The position numbers and the translations under genes were made by a program. DNA of 64,000 nt. Origin: Bacteroidetes bacterium UBA4416. Lineage in GTDB: Bacteria > Bacteroidota > Bacteroidia > B-17B0 > Aurantibacillaceae. The stretch's first letter is position 1. Each line of letters starts with the position of its first letter. The notes beneath the pieces are model-generated. The model was not told where the DNA came from and did not search any database. It saw only the letters and a program-made list of their open reading frames with translations. The stretch is taken from assembly GCA_002390745.1 (NCBI GenBank), contig DGQK01000064.1:1-64000 (forward strand), read 5' to 3'. Of this stretch, positions 43,042-52,371 are shown in pieces.

Positions 43042-43800
43042 CTAGAAAGAAAAGATAATCTTGCAAAAGTCATCGGCATTGAGCGAAGCTCCGCCGATCA
43101 GCCCGCCATCCACGTCCTTGCAGGCGAATAATTCCTGTGCGTTTTGGGGTGTGCAGCTGCCGCCATAGAGAATGGAAACATCGTTGGCAATGCCCGAATC
43201 GTAAATATCGGCGATCACATTCCGGATGTAGGCATGCATTTCCTGCGCTTGCCGGGCAGTGGCGGTTTCGCCTGTTCCGATGGCCCAAACGGGCTCGTAG
43301 GCAAGCACGAAACGTTTGAACTCGTCGAGGCTGAATGCCTGAAGAACATTGGTAAGCTGCTCCGAAACCACTTTGAAATGATTGTCGGTTTTACGTTCGT
43401 GGATGGTTTCGCCTACGCACAGAACAGGGCTAAGGCCGTTGTTGAGAGCTTCCCTGATCTTCAGCACCAGGTCGGCATCTTTTTCCTTGAAATATTGCCT
43501 GCGCTCGCTGTGTCCTACCAGCACGTAGCTGCAACCGACCGAGGCCAGCATAGCGGCGCTCACTTCGCCGGTATAGGCGCCGGAGGCATGTGTACTACAG
43601 TTTTGCGCGCCGGTATAGAAGTTTGCTTTCAGCGAGGTGCGGGTATTTACCGATTCGAGGTACGGAAACGGCGGGAAGATGATCTTGATGACCTCATCAA
43701 AATCGTTTACCTGTTGGGTGATCCGTTCTGCCAGCGTTTTGGCTTCCTGCAGGCTTTTATTCATTTTCCAGTTGCCTGCTACTATTTTTTTTCTGCTCAT
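43042..43800 (-). CDS. tpiA: Triosephosphate isomerase
   Basis: 252 aa. Interconverts dihydroxyacetone phosphate and glyceraldehyde-3-phosphate in glycolysis. Catalytic Lys12 (GNWKMN), His97 (VGHSERR), Glu169 (AYEPVWAIGTG), and the phosphate-binding YGGS and GGASL loops are all present. Its ATG overlaps the stop of the ABC permease gene by one base (TAATG), an unusual pairing that couples them. Confidence 0.98.
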   Translation of the reverse strand: MSRKKIVAGNWKMNKSLQEAKTLAERITQQVNDFDEVIKIIFPPFPYLESVNTRTSLKANFYTGAQNCSTHASGAYTGEVSAAMLASVGCSYVLVGHSERRQYFKEKDADLVLKIREALNNGLSPVLCVGETIHERKTDNHFKVVSEQLTNVLQAFSLDEFKRFVLAYEPVWAIGTGETATARQAQEMHAYIRNVIADIYDSGIANDVSILYGGSCTPQNAQELFACKDVDGGLIGGASLNADDFCKIIFSF

Positions 43801-44876
43801 TATTTTACTCTTACTCTTGGGTCCAATACGCCATAGGCAATGTCTACCAGGATGTTGATGACGACGAAGATGGTGGCGAAGATCAATGTGGCGCCCATCA
43901 CCACCGGAAGGTCGTTTTTGGTGAGGGCTTCAAAGACCTCATAGCCTATGCCTTTCCAGCTAAAGATATATTCCACGAATACGGCTCCGGCCATCAATCC
44001 GGCAAACCATCCGGAAATAGCTGTTACCACGGGGTTCAGGGCATTTTTCAGGGCATGCCTGGTAATGACCTTGTACAATGGAAGCCCTTTGGCCCTGGCT
44101 GTACGGATATAGTCCTGCCCCATCACATCAAGCAGCGAGCTGCGCATCAGCTGCACCACAATGGCCAGCGGGCGGATCCCGAGGGTAATGGATGGCAGGA
44201 TGAGGTTTTTCAGCTTCAGTTTTTCCCCGTCCCACACATCAATATCGTACAGGCTGCCGGTAGGAGAGAGGCCGGTGTAATCCGACAGCACGTAGCCAAA
44301 AAGCCAGGCAATGATGAGCCCCACAAAGAAAGACGGTGCAGCCATGCCGAGCACCGCGAGCACCAGCGACATGCGGTCATAGAAACTGTTGCGCTTAATG
44401 GCGCTGATGATGCCTAAAAAGATACCTACCAGGGAAGCGATGCAAATGGAGGAAAAGGCCAGGACCGCTGTTTCAGGAAGTGTTTCCTCGATGATGTCAG
44501 ACACTTTGCGTTTGGTAATGTAGGAGCGCCTCAGGAAAGGATATTTCAGCACGACGGCCTTGTTTTCCCCGATGGTAAACAAGGGGGTCCAGGTATATTT
44601 GGACGGGTTCAGGTACCAGTGACTGTTATCGTTTGTGTAATTGTGGACCGAAACCGGGGAAAGGTCGTTGAGGTACATGGCATACTGCTCCATGATGGGC
44701 CTGTCGGTGCCGAGGTCTTTGTGAATGGCCTCTACCGCATCCTTGTTGGCCCTTTGTCCGAGCATGATCGTGGCCGGATCGCCGGGTAATATATTGAACA
44801 GAAAAAAGATCACTGTAATTACTCCGTACAGAACCAGAACGCCGTACAACACCTTTTTCGTAATATACTTGATCAC
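43800..44876 (-). CDS. Peptide-type ABC transporter permease (DppB family)
   Basis: 358 aa. N-terminal TM helix with the DppB hallmark FNILPGDPA, a periplasmic insertion (about 75-125), five further TM helices, and the EAA loop (YIRTARAKGLPLYKVITRHALKNALNP) that contacts the ATPase. Inner-membrane channel subunit for di- or oligopeptides. The partner permease, ATPase and binding protein are not in the window; instead tpiA follows directly. Confidence 0.93.
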   Translation of the reverse strand: MIKYITKKVLYGVLVLYGVITVIFFLFNILPGDPATIMLGQRANKDAVEAIHKDLGTDRPIMEQYAMYLNDLSPVSVHNYTNDNSHWYLNPSKYTWTPLFTIGENKAVVLKYPFLRRSYITKRKVSDIIEETLPETAVLAFSSICIASLVGIFLGIISAIKRNSFYDRMSLVLAVLGMAAPSFFVGLIIAWLFGYVLSDYTGLSPTGSLYDIDVWDGEKLKLKNLILPSITLGIRPLAIVVQLMRSSLLDVMGQDYIRTARAKGLPLYKVITRHALKNALNPVVTAISGWFAGLMAGAVFVEYIFSWKGIGYEVFEALTKNDLPVVMGATLIFATIFVVINILVDIAYGVLDPRVRVK

Positions 44877-44978
44877 AGGTAAAAAATAAGTCTATAATCT
44901 GCTAAGTAAATAAAATTATTCAGTAAATAAAATAAATTAAGCGAAAATCAGTTAATGGCCATAGATTAAAATTTTAGG

Positions 44979-44986
44979 TAAATTTG
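44979..44986 (+). promoter_or_regulatory. -7 promoter box for the patatin-barrel gene
   Basis: TAAATTTG, ending eight bases before the GTG start at 44995. Confidence 0.5.
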
Positions 44987-44994
44987 TCATACCT

Positions 44995-47310
44995 GTGAAA
45001 TTTCTTTGGTCCATACATAAAAACTCCCGCTCGGTGTTTTTGACAGGCTTGTTGCTGTTTGTGCACGTGGTATCTGCACAGAAAATAGGCGTTGTTCTGA
45101 GCGGGGGAGGGGCCAGCGGGCTTGCCCACATCGGTGTTCTCAAAGCCCTCGAAGAAAATCACATCCCGGTGAATTGTATTTCGGGCACCTCCATCGGCGG
45201 CATTATCGGCGGTTTATATGCTTCCGGCTACTCGCCGCTGGAGATCGAACGGATGGTAAAAGACCAGGCTTTTGTGAACCTCACCAGGGGAGAGATGGCG
45301 CCAAAATTTGGTTACTTCGTGAGGAAGCGCGACGATTATGCCTCCTGGGTGAAGCTGAAGCTGAACCTCAACAATCCGTTTATTACCAATCTCCCGACTA
45401 ACTGGATCAATTCGGTGCCCATTGATTTTTACCTGATGGAAACCTTTGCCGCTGCCAATGCTGCGTCACACTATAATTTCGATAGCCTTTTTGTTCCGTT
45501 CCGCTGTGTCGCTTCCGATATCGAAAAAAAGAAAAGCATTGTGTTCCGCAAAGGAGATCTGCCTTCTGCGATCAGGGCTTCCATGAGCTATCCCTTATAC
45601 CTGAGGCCGATCTATATCGATAGTACCTTGCTGTTTGACGGCGGGCTTTACAATAACTTTCCTTCCAATGTGATGTATGAGGACCTGTTCCCCGACTTTA
45701 TTATCGGGAGCGCTGTTTCCGAAAATACGCCTTTGCCAAGTGATGACAACCTGTTCCTGCAACTCCGGAATATGTTCATGAGCAAGAGCAATTTCGACCC
45801 GGTATGTGAAAACAACATCATCATTGAGCCCTGGGCCGATGTGAGCATTTTTAATTTTGATAATGTGGAGCGCCTCATCGACAGTGGCTATGCAGCTACT
45901 ATCCGGGATATGCCCCGCATCAAAGAGCAGGTAAGCGTTTTTCAGGACCCGGACAGCCTTGCTAAAAGACGGGCTGCTTTCCGGAACAGAGCGAACAGCG
46001 AGCGGATCGTTTACAACAAAGTGGTGGTGAACAGCCGTGATCCCAAGCTTCAGGTCTTTATCCATAAAAGCATCGTGGGCCGCCGCGACACCATTACGCT
46101 GAAGGAACTGAAACGCCAGTATTTCCGGATGATGACCGATGAGAAGATCAAGTCGGCCTACCCGGTTACAGAGCTGGACACGGTTTCCGGAAAGTATACG
46201 CTTACGCTGAATGCGAAAAAAGAAAAGCACCTGTTCTTCGATATCGGGGGGAATATTTCCAACCGGCCTATCAGTAATTTTTTCCTGGCGGCGCAGTACA
46301 ACCATATCGGGAAGATCGGCTTTACAGCTTATATCAACGGCTACCTGGGCAAGCTCAATTCCAGCTCGCTGGCCAAGCTGAGGTTCGAGTTTCCTGCACG
46401 GATCCCTTTTTACATCGAGCCTAGTTTTACGATATCGCGCTGGGATTATTACCGCAGCAGCGCGTTGTTCTACGATTTTGAAAAGCCAGCCTACATGATC
46501 CAGGAAGACCTCTTCGGAGAGGTGAACATTGGGTTGCCGGTGGGAAACATCAGTAAAATGGTGCTCTCGGCCGGTGGCAGCGAATGGAAAAACCGTTATT
46601 ACCAAACCGATAATTTTACCAGGCTCGATACAGCCGACCTGAGCATCTTCGATTTTTATTACGGGCAGGTGGCTTATGAGATCAATACGCAAAACAGGAA
46701 GCAATATGCCACGGAAGGCACCAAGCTCATGATCCGGGCCAAATACCTGAGCGGCGAGGAAAGCTATTATCCAGGAAATACGGCGATAGACCAGGTTACC
46801 TATATTAATACGCCTTCACACAACTGGTTTAACCTGAAACTCTCGATCGACAAATACGTGAAACCGATCAAGTATTTTAAGATCGGTGTATTTGGCGAAG
46901 GGGTTTATTCCAATCAGGACTTTTTCAGAAGCTATACGGCAACGGTTTTGTCCGCACCCGCCTTTAATCCCATTCCCGAAAGCCAAACCCTCTTTATTGC
47001 CGATTACAGGTCCTTTCAGTATGCGGCCGGCGGTTTAAAAATGATCGCTACCCCTTATAAGAATTTCGATATTCGCCTGGAGGGATACATCTATCAGCCG
47101 ATCTACTCTATTCTGAGAAAAACCGATAACACACCGGAGTTGAGCACGCCGCTTCTTTACCGGCACTTCCTGGGGATGGGGGCATTGGTGTATCACTCGC
47201 CGTTAGGGCCGCTCAGCATTGGTCTCAACTATTACGACAAGAACCAGAACAGCTTTTCTTTTTTCTTCCATTTCGGGTATACGATCTACAACAAAAAATC
47301 CATCGACTAG
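44995..47310 (+). CDS. Patatin-like phospholipase with C-terminal outer-membrane barrel
   Basis: 771 aa starting at GTG; no ATG fits, and this start gives a complete signal peptide (about 1-29). The patatin domain (30-260) has GGGASG as oxyanion loop and the Ser-Asp dyad Ser66 (GTSIGG) and Asp215 (FDGGLYNN). After a linker with a POTRA-like region (around 345-405), the last ~350 residues form amphipathic strands ending in FFFHFGYTIYNKKSID, resembling an Omp85/PlpD-type barrel. It should be a surface-exposed or periplasmic lipolytic enzyme. Confidence 0.92.
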   Translation: MKFLWSIHKNSRSVFLTGLLLFVHVVSAQKIGVVLSGGGASGLAHIGVLKALEENHIPVNCISGTSIGGIIGGLYASGYSPLEIERMVKDQAFVNLTRGEMAPKFGYFVRKRDDYASWVKLKLNLNNPFITNLPTNWINSVPIDFYLMETFAAANAASHYNFDSLFVPFRCVASDIEKKKSIVFRKGDLPSAIRASMSYPLYLRPIYIDSTLLFDGGLYNNFPSNVMYEDLFPDFIIGSAVSENTPLPSDDNLFLQLRNMFMSKSNFDPVCENNIIIEPWADVSIFNFDNVERLIDSGYAATIRDMPRIKEQVSVFQDPDSLAKRRAAFRNRANSERIVYNKVVVNSRDPKLQVFIHKSIVGRRDTITLKELKRQYFRMMTDEKIKSAYPVTELDTVSGKYTLTLNAKKEKHLFFDIGGNISNRPISNFFLAAQYNHIGKIGFTAYINGYLGKLNSSSLAKLRFEFPARIPFYIEPSFTISRWDYYRSSALFYDFEKPAYMIQEDLFGEVNIGLPVGNISKMVLSAGGSEWKNRYYQTDNFTRLDTADLSIFDFYYGQVAYEINTQNRKQYATEGTKLMIRAKYLSGEESYYPGNTAIDQVTYINTPSHNWFNLKLSIDKYVKPIKYFKIGVFGEGVYSNQDFFRSYTATVLSAPAFNPIPESQTLFIADYRSFQYAAGGLKMIATPYKNFDIRLEGYIYQPIYSILRKTDNTPELSTPLLYRHFLGMGALVYHSPLGPLSIGLNYYDKNQNSFSFFFHFGYTIYNKKSID

Positions 47311-47406
47311 TCGTTAGCAGCGTTCAGGGATGGTTCTACCACGACAGCGACCGGCTTTACTCATTTAACAAATTTTGGTTAGACAGCTGCCTCTATTGAA
47401 ATTACT

Positions 47407-47435
47407 TTTGAGTTTAAATAAATTCATTATTTTTG
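47407..47435 (+). promoter_or_regulatory. Promoter of the thioredoxin-fold protein gene
   Basis: TTTG (47407-47410), 17 bases, TATTTTTG (47428-47435); 26 bases before the ATG at 47462. Confidence 0.65.
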
Positions 47436-47461
47436 ACTACCGTTTTATCCCCGGAAATCCT

Positions 47462-48979
47462 ATGAGAAAAATAGTACTAGGTTTAAGTTTATTGTCAGCG
47501 TTTACAGGGGCATTCGCCCAAAGCGGCCACGACATCAGGGTCAATTTTAAAAATGTCAAAGACACAATGATGTTCCTGGCGTTTTACCAGTTCGATAAAA
47601 GTTACATTGCCGATACCTGCAAAAAAGTGGTGAAAGGCAATGCCGTATTCAAAGGCAAAAATTCCCTTGAAAAAGGAGTGTATTACGTAGTAAGCCAGGA
47701 AAAAGGCCGTTATTTTGATTTCTTTATCAGCGATAAAAATCAAAACATTACCATCACTACCGATACCAATGAGATGGTGAAGAACCTGCGCTCACCGAAC
47801 TCCAAAGAGAACAACGATTTTTTTGACTACATCCGCTTCATTACCAATAAAAACAAGGAGTTTGGTGAGCTGAGAAATAAGACCAAAGGCCTGAGCTCCA
47901 AGGATTCAACGGCATTTATCAATGAGAAGGCCAAGCAGATCAATGCGGAAGTTGCTGGCTTTGAAAAGTCCTTTGTAGAAGGCCATAAGGGCATGTTTGT
48001 AGCGGACGTTATTAACCTGAAAATGGAAAAGGAAGCGAAAGATATTCCGAAAGCGTCCAATGGCAGGCCCGACAGTATCTATATCTATAATTACTATAAG
48101 AATCATTACTGGGATGGTGTCAACTTTCAGGATGACGGCATCCTGAGAACGCCGTTCTTTGCAGACCGTGTGAAGAAATACTTCAACAACATCATCGTTC
48201 AGAATCCGGATACGGTGAACATTGAAATCGACCGGATGATGGGTAAAACCAAAACAGGATCCGCCATGCACAAATTTCTGCTGGCCTATTTCACGCCTAC
48301 TTACGAATCGTCCAAAGTGATGGGCTTCGATAAGGTATTCGTGCACATCATCGATGCTTATTTCAGAACGGGCCAGGCCAAAGGCATTTACGAGGATGCA
48401 ACCATTCAGAAGATCATCGAAAGGGGCGACATCCTGAAGCCTTTATTGCTTGGCAGCCGGGCTCCGGACCTGCTGATGATCGATACCATCGGGCATAAGA
48501 GCATTGCTAAAATGGGTTTCGATACCGTGAAAACGAGTGCCGGTGCCACCAAACTCTACTACGACAATGTTCAGTCGCTGGCACAGGTCTTTACACCGTT
48601 GTACGGAGTTAAAGCCGATTACCTGGTGCTGGTGTTCTGGGATGTGGACTGCGGGCATTGCAAAACGGAGATCCCGAAACTGATAGAAGAGTACCATGAT
48701 CTTAAAAAAGAGAAATACGACATCAAAGTATTCAGCGTATACACACAGCACGATTACGAAAAATGGCGCAAATACATTATCGAGAACAAGCTCGACTGGA
48801 TCAACGTGTATGACGGCGTACATATCAATAATATCAAGGAAAAATACGACATTTACTCCACGCCGGTGATTTATGTCCTTGACAGGAACAAGGTTATCAA
48901 AGCCAAGCGCATCGGTACGGAGCAGGTGAAAGATATTGTAAAAAATATGGAGCGCGAGTATAAATCAGATAAGAAATAG
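47462..48979 (+). CDS. Exported thioredoxin-fold protein with DUF4369/DUF5106-like domains
   Basis: 505 aa from the ATG at 47462 (MRKIVLGLSLLSAFTGAFAQ); the promoter lies inside the longer open frame, excluding earlier starts. An N-terminal DUF4369-like beta domain (about 25-110), a helical DUF5106-like middle, and a C-terminal thioredoxin domain (about 325-500) with CGHC in DVDCGHCKTEIP and cis-Pro in STPVIYVLD. Likely a periplasmic thiol-disulfide oxidoreductase of the TlpA/ResA kind. Confidence 0.9.
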   Translation: MRKIVLGLSLLSAFTGAFAQSGHDIRVNFKNVKDTMMFLAFYQFDKSYIADTCKKVVKGNAVFKGKNSLEKGVYYVVSQEKGRYFDFFISDKNQNITITTDTNEMVKNLRSPNSKENNDFFDYIRFITNKNKEFGELRNKTKGLSSKDSTAFINEKAKQINAEVAGFEKSFVEGHKGMFVADVINLKMEKEAKDIPKASNGRPDSIYIYNYYKNHYWDGVNFQDDGILRTPFFADRVKKYFNNIIVQNPDTVNIEIDRMMGKTKTGSAMHKFLLAYFTPTYESSKVMGFDKVFVHIIDAYFRTGQAKGIYEDATIQKIIERGDILKPLLLGSRAPDLLMIDTIGHKSIAKMGFDTVKTSAGATKLYYDNVQSLAQVFTPLYGVKADYLVLVFWDVDCGHCKTEIPKLIEEYHDLKKEKYDIKVFSVYTQHDYEKWRKYIIENKLDWINVYDGVHINNIKEKYDIYSTPVIYVLDRNKVIKAKRIGTEQVKDIVKNMEREYKSDKK

Positions 48980-49004
48980 GGTTAAATCCCATATAAATCA
49001 GAAT

Positions 49005-49031
49005 AAAAGCCCTTCATATGAAGGGCTTTTT
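49005..49031 (+). terminator. Palindromic terminator
   Basis: AAAAGCCCTTCATATGAAGGGCTTTT is fully self-complementary (49005-49030) and followed by T. It runs directly into the next promoter box. Confidence 0.9.
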
Positions 49032-49032
49032 G

Positions 49033-49040
49033 TATTTTTG
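49033..49040 (+). promoter_or_regulatory. -7 promoter box for the 880-aa T9SS cargo gene
   Basis: TATTTTTG immediately after the preceding terminator, the same arrangement as upstream of murI. Confidence 0.5.
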
Positions 49041-49063
49041 GATATCATCAAAACAAACATTAC

Positions 49064-51706
49064 ATGAAGAAAAGATTACTATTTGGAAGTTTACTGACGT
49101 GCTTTTTGAGTACGGGCTTATTTTCACAATTGAATGTGAAAGTGCAGGTCGAGAAAATAGCGGTGCTTACGACCGCAGATTGTGACGGTACTTCAGACGA
49201 CAGTGATTTTTTATTTGAATATAAGGCTACGGATAACTCACCTTCCAGCTTTTCCAACAATGCCCCGGTAGCGGGGAGCATCGGCATGTGTAATTATGCC
49301 TATGTGAATGAGAACAACGGCCCTTTTGCGATCTATACGGCCACACCCGGCCTGGCGGTGTTTTCTCCAACCAATGGCGTGTTCTTCAACCGCAGCTACA
49401 ATTGTATCCAGGATATTCCAACAAACATTAACCTGGTGTGGCGCGGCTACGAGAATGATGATGTGGTTTCTCCATCCACAACGCCTGTTGCAAGCGGTAT
49501 TACAGCCATCAACAGCACCATCGTGAACCTTCCGGCTCAGGCCAGCTCTACAGTTCAAAGCATTACTTACTCGGCCACCTCTTCAGGAGCCTGCACACAA
49601 ACTTACGAGATCACCTTTCGCATATCTGTGACCAGCGGGTCTTTCTCTCCTCTGCAAATTACCAATGTTGATAACAGCGTGATCTGTAACGGAGGCAATA
49701 ACGGCCATCTCGAGGTATATACGTCGGGCGGCTCGGGTACGGTATTGTACGATTGGAGCAATGACGGTACCAACGATTTTGATGATGCCAGCTCTGTTGC
49801 CGGATTAACAGCCGGCATTTATACCATAACCATTAAAGACGGCCTTAACTGCACGCACACCGCTACTACTTCTGTCACAGGGATTGCGCCGCCCACGGCT
49901 TTAGGTTCTTTTGTGACTTCCACTTCCACCGTATGTGCCGGGCAAAGCGGTGTGGCTTATGCCGTTGGCTCGCAGGCCAATACGGTATACGACTGGAATT
50001 TCAGCGGTGCAGGCGGCTCCACAAGCGGGAACGGCAATGCCGCCATCACAATGGCCTTTTCCAACTCCGCCCAAAGCGGCACACTGAGCGTGTATGCCCA
50101 GAATTCCTGCTCGGTATCTCCTACCTTAACCATGGCGGTGACCGTAACGCCTAAGCCTGTTGTATCTATCAGCGGTACCAACAGCATGTGCGATAATGTG
50201 CAGACTGTACTCACAGCCACCGGCGCAACCACCTATACCTGGAGCACCGGCGCCAACAGTGCCAGCATCACGGTAACACCCACTGCCACAACGGTGTATA
50301 CGGTATCAGGCACAGCCAATAATTGTACGGCTGTTTCCGGGCAGTTTACCATGACCGTTCTGCCTTCGCCAACGGTGCAAATCTCCGGATCCACCGCCAC
50401 GGTTTGCCCTAATCATACAGTAGCGCTCACTTCCAATGGCTCCGGCAGTATCTACGTATGGAGCGATGGCTTTATCGGCGCCAATCATACCATCTCTGCC
50501 GCCGCTACCACGGTTTATACCGTCAGCAATATCCAAAACTCCTGTATCGGGCAGGCAACCTATACCCTCAACGTACATCCTTTGCCGGTAGTGAGTGTGA
50601 GCGGGAATACGATGGTATGTCCGGGTAAAACGCTGACGCTGACTGCCAGCGGAGCAAGCACCTACTCCTGGAGCACAGGCAGCAGCAATGCCTCCATTAC
50701 CTATACGCCATCCGGCCCGGCAACCCTCACGGTAACAGGCACCAGCGCCCTTACCGGCTGTGTCAATTCGGCAACTGTAAGCACGGGGAATTTCGGAGCA
50801 GGCCTTGTATCCATTACAGGCAATACAGCTATCTGCAATACCCTCCAGGGAGTGCTCACCGCCAGTGGATCTTATTTTTACTTATGGAACAACGGATCCA
50901 CCGGCCCAACCAACACCATTACACCTACAGGGCCAACCACGGTGAGCGTGGTGGGAACAACACTCGATGGTTGTAAGGATTCGACTTCCATTGCCATTAA
51001 CGTCATCAACAATTTATCCATTTCCATCAGCGGGCCGGATAGCATCTGTTCAGGGCAAAGCGCCGTGTTGAATGCCAATGCCAGCAGCGCTACCACCTAC
51101 AGCTGGAACACCGGTGCGCAAACCCAGGGTATCACGGTAAGCCCGGCAAGCACCTTCACCTATATTGTGACGGCTTCCAATCCCGGCTGCTCCGGAAGCA
51201 AACAGCACGAGGTCTTTGTAAAGCCTTTGCCTGTCATTAATTTTAATGTGACCAGCCCGATGTGCTCGGATGCCGGTAGCTATTCGCTTACTGCCACGCC
51301 TCCAGGAGGCGTGTACCTGGGCTCGGGTATTTCCGGGAACAGCTTCGATCCGTCCGTGGGCACAGGCAGTTATCCTGTCATTTACCAGGTAACGGGAAGC
51401 AACGGCTGTTCGGCCTCTTCCACCAGAACCATCGAGGTCGTTTCCTGTGTAGGAATTGATGAGAAAACAGCAAGGGCTTCTATCCGCTTATATCCTAACC
51501 CTTCAAAGGGTAAAGTGATCATCGAGGCAGGTGCTTCTCTTACATCCGTTTCGGTAATGGATTATATGGGCAGGCAGGTTTTACTGAGTGAAGGCAATGC
51601 CGGTACGGCAGAAGTCGACCTGTCGGGCTTCGCAGCGGGCATTTACACCTTTATGATCCATTCTTCTGATGGAAGCACGGAGCTTGTTAAGGTCGTGAAG
51701 GAGTAG
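49064..51706 (+). CDS. Large secreted T9SS-cargo protein with Ig-like repeats
   Basis: 880 aa. Signal peptide about 1-21. After an N-terminal domain of about 190 residues comes a SprB-like repeat (VICNGGNNGHLEVYTSGGSG), then at least five Ig/PKD-like modules of about 80 residues, each with the core TLTASGASTYSWSTG, the last near 690. The type A sorting domain occupies the end (IRLYPNPSKGKVIIEAG ... STELVKVVKE). Probably an adhesin or surface structure protein. Module similarity makes recombination between repeats likely. Confidence 0.9.
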   Translation: MKKRLLFGSLLTCFLSTGLFSQLNVKVQVEKIAVLTTADCDGTSDDSDFLFEYKATDNSPSSFSNNAPVAGSIGMCNYAYVNENNGPFAIYTATPGLAVFSPTNGVFFNRSYNCIQDIPTNINLVWRGYENDDVVSPSTTPVASGITAINSTIVNLPAQASSTVQSITYSATSSGACTQTYEITFRISVTSGSFSPLQITNVDNSVICNGGNNGHLEVYTSGGSGTVLYDWSNDGTNDFDDASSVAGLTAGIYTITIKDGLNCTHTATTSVTGIAPPTALGSFVTSTSTVCAGQSGVAYAVGSQANTVYDWNFSGAGGSTSGNGNAAITMAFSNSAQSGTLSVYAQNSCSVSPTLTMAVTVTPKPVVSISGTNSMCDNVQTVLTATGATTYTWSTGANSASITVTPTATTVYTVSGTANNCTAVSGQFTMTVLPSPTVQISGSTATVCPNHTVALTSNGSGSIYVWSDGFIGANHTISAAATTVYTVSNIQNSCIGQATYTLNVHPLPVVSVSGNTMVCPGKTLTLTASGASTYSWSTGSSNASITYTPSGPATLTVTGTSALTGCVNSATVSTGNFGAGLVSITGNTAICNTLQGVLTASGSYFYLWNNGSTGPTNTITPTGPTTVSVVGTTLDGCKDSTSIAINVINNLSISISGPDSICSGQSAVLNANASSATTYSWNTGAQTQGITVSPASTFTYIVTASNPGCSGSKQHEVFVKPLPVINFNVTSPMCSDAGSYSLTATPPGGVYLGSGISGNSFDPSVGTGSYPVIYQVTGSNGCSASSTRTIEVVSCVGIDEKTARASIRLYPNPSKGKVIIEAGASLTSVSVMDYMGRQVLLSEGNAGTAEVDLSGFAAGIYTFMIHSSDGSTELVKVVKE

Positions 51707-52013
51707 GCATATGTCCTCCATGGAGATCGACGGTCTTAACAGTAACATAGTTTTTGAAGTTTTTGGTTTGGGCGTCCGGGCGCGCTTTTCGCTGCAATCT
51801 CCCACGACGCGTCGTGGGAGGATTTTCGCTTCAATCGCTGACGCAATGATCGCGTCATGAGCGGCACATCCAAACTGTTAATCAGCCCTGAGTGCTGGAT
51901 GCAGGCGGCAACTACCTTCCTGCTCCTGGAGCTATGGGATGTGCGGGTTTAGTTCCTCTCCTTTGCCTGTTCGTTGGGCAGGAAAGAACCGTAACGAAGC
52001 GCGAAGTTCCTGG
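51707..52013. other. Intergenic stretch after the T9SS cargo gene
   Basis: No gene. It holds copy 2 of the dispersed repeat (51771-51844), and next to it a small hairpin TGACGC (51839-51844) / GCGTCA (51852-51857). Nothing else is recognised. Confidence 0.6.
51771..51844 (-). repeat. Dispersed intergenic repeat, copy 2
   Basis: Reads on the minus strand as GCGTCAG, GATTGAAGCGAAAA, a 22-bp perfect palindrome (51799-51820), GATTGCAGCGAAAA, then GCCCGGACGCCC. The two 14-bp flanks (51823-51836 and 51786-51799) differ by one base and form direct repeats around the hairpin. The outer blocks match copy 1 at 884-960. Confidence 0.65.
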
Positions 52014-52370
52014 TTATTTCGCAAACACAAAGAACAGCCCGATGCAAAGCACACAGCTGATGAGGATATTGGCAATGGCCCAACCCGTCATGCCCAGTTT
52101 GATCATCTCAAAGGTTTCGAAGCTGAAGGTGGAAAAGGTGCTCAGGCCGCCGCAGATGCCAATGAGGATAAAACTTTTATAACTGTCGGGAATGTGCTGC
52201 CTGGATTCGTAGCCCGAGAGAAGCAGCGCAAACAGCAGGCAGCTGAATAGGTTGGACGACAGTGTGGCAAAGGGAAGCGGGAGGGATGTTTTTGAGAACA
52301 GCCAGCTAAACAAGAAACGGAGCACACTGCCCGTTCCGCCACCTAGAAAAACAAGGAGTGCATTCATCAT
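52014..52370 (-). CDS. crcB: Fluoride channel, Fluc/CrcB family
   Basis: 118 aa. Four TM helices with GGGTGSVLRF at the N-terminus, the pore Asn in TLSSNLFSC, and GICGGLSTFSTFSFE, the Phe-box and Thr/Ser track. It exports fluoride as a dual-topology dimer. The start could be either of two consecutive ATGs (52370 or 52367). It begins one base after the anmK stop, leaving no room for its own fluoride riboswitch. Confidence 0.94.
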   Translation of the reverse strand: MMNALLVFLGGGTGSVLRFLFSWLFSKTSLPLPFATLSSNLFSCLLFALLLSGYESRQHIPDSYKSFILIGICGGLSTFSTFSFETFEMIKLGMTGWAIANILISCVLCIGLFFVFAK

Positions 52371-52371
52371 C

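Noticed and set aside
45595..46704. 369-aa open frame on the minus strand
   Set aside because: Antisense to the patatin-barrel gene, whose catalytic motifs show the plus strand is coding.
50000..51300. Regularly spaced similar segments resembling a CRISPR array
   Set aside because: They are Ig-like protein modules of about 80 codons within one open frame; no short constant repeats with unique spacers exist.
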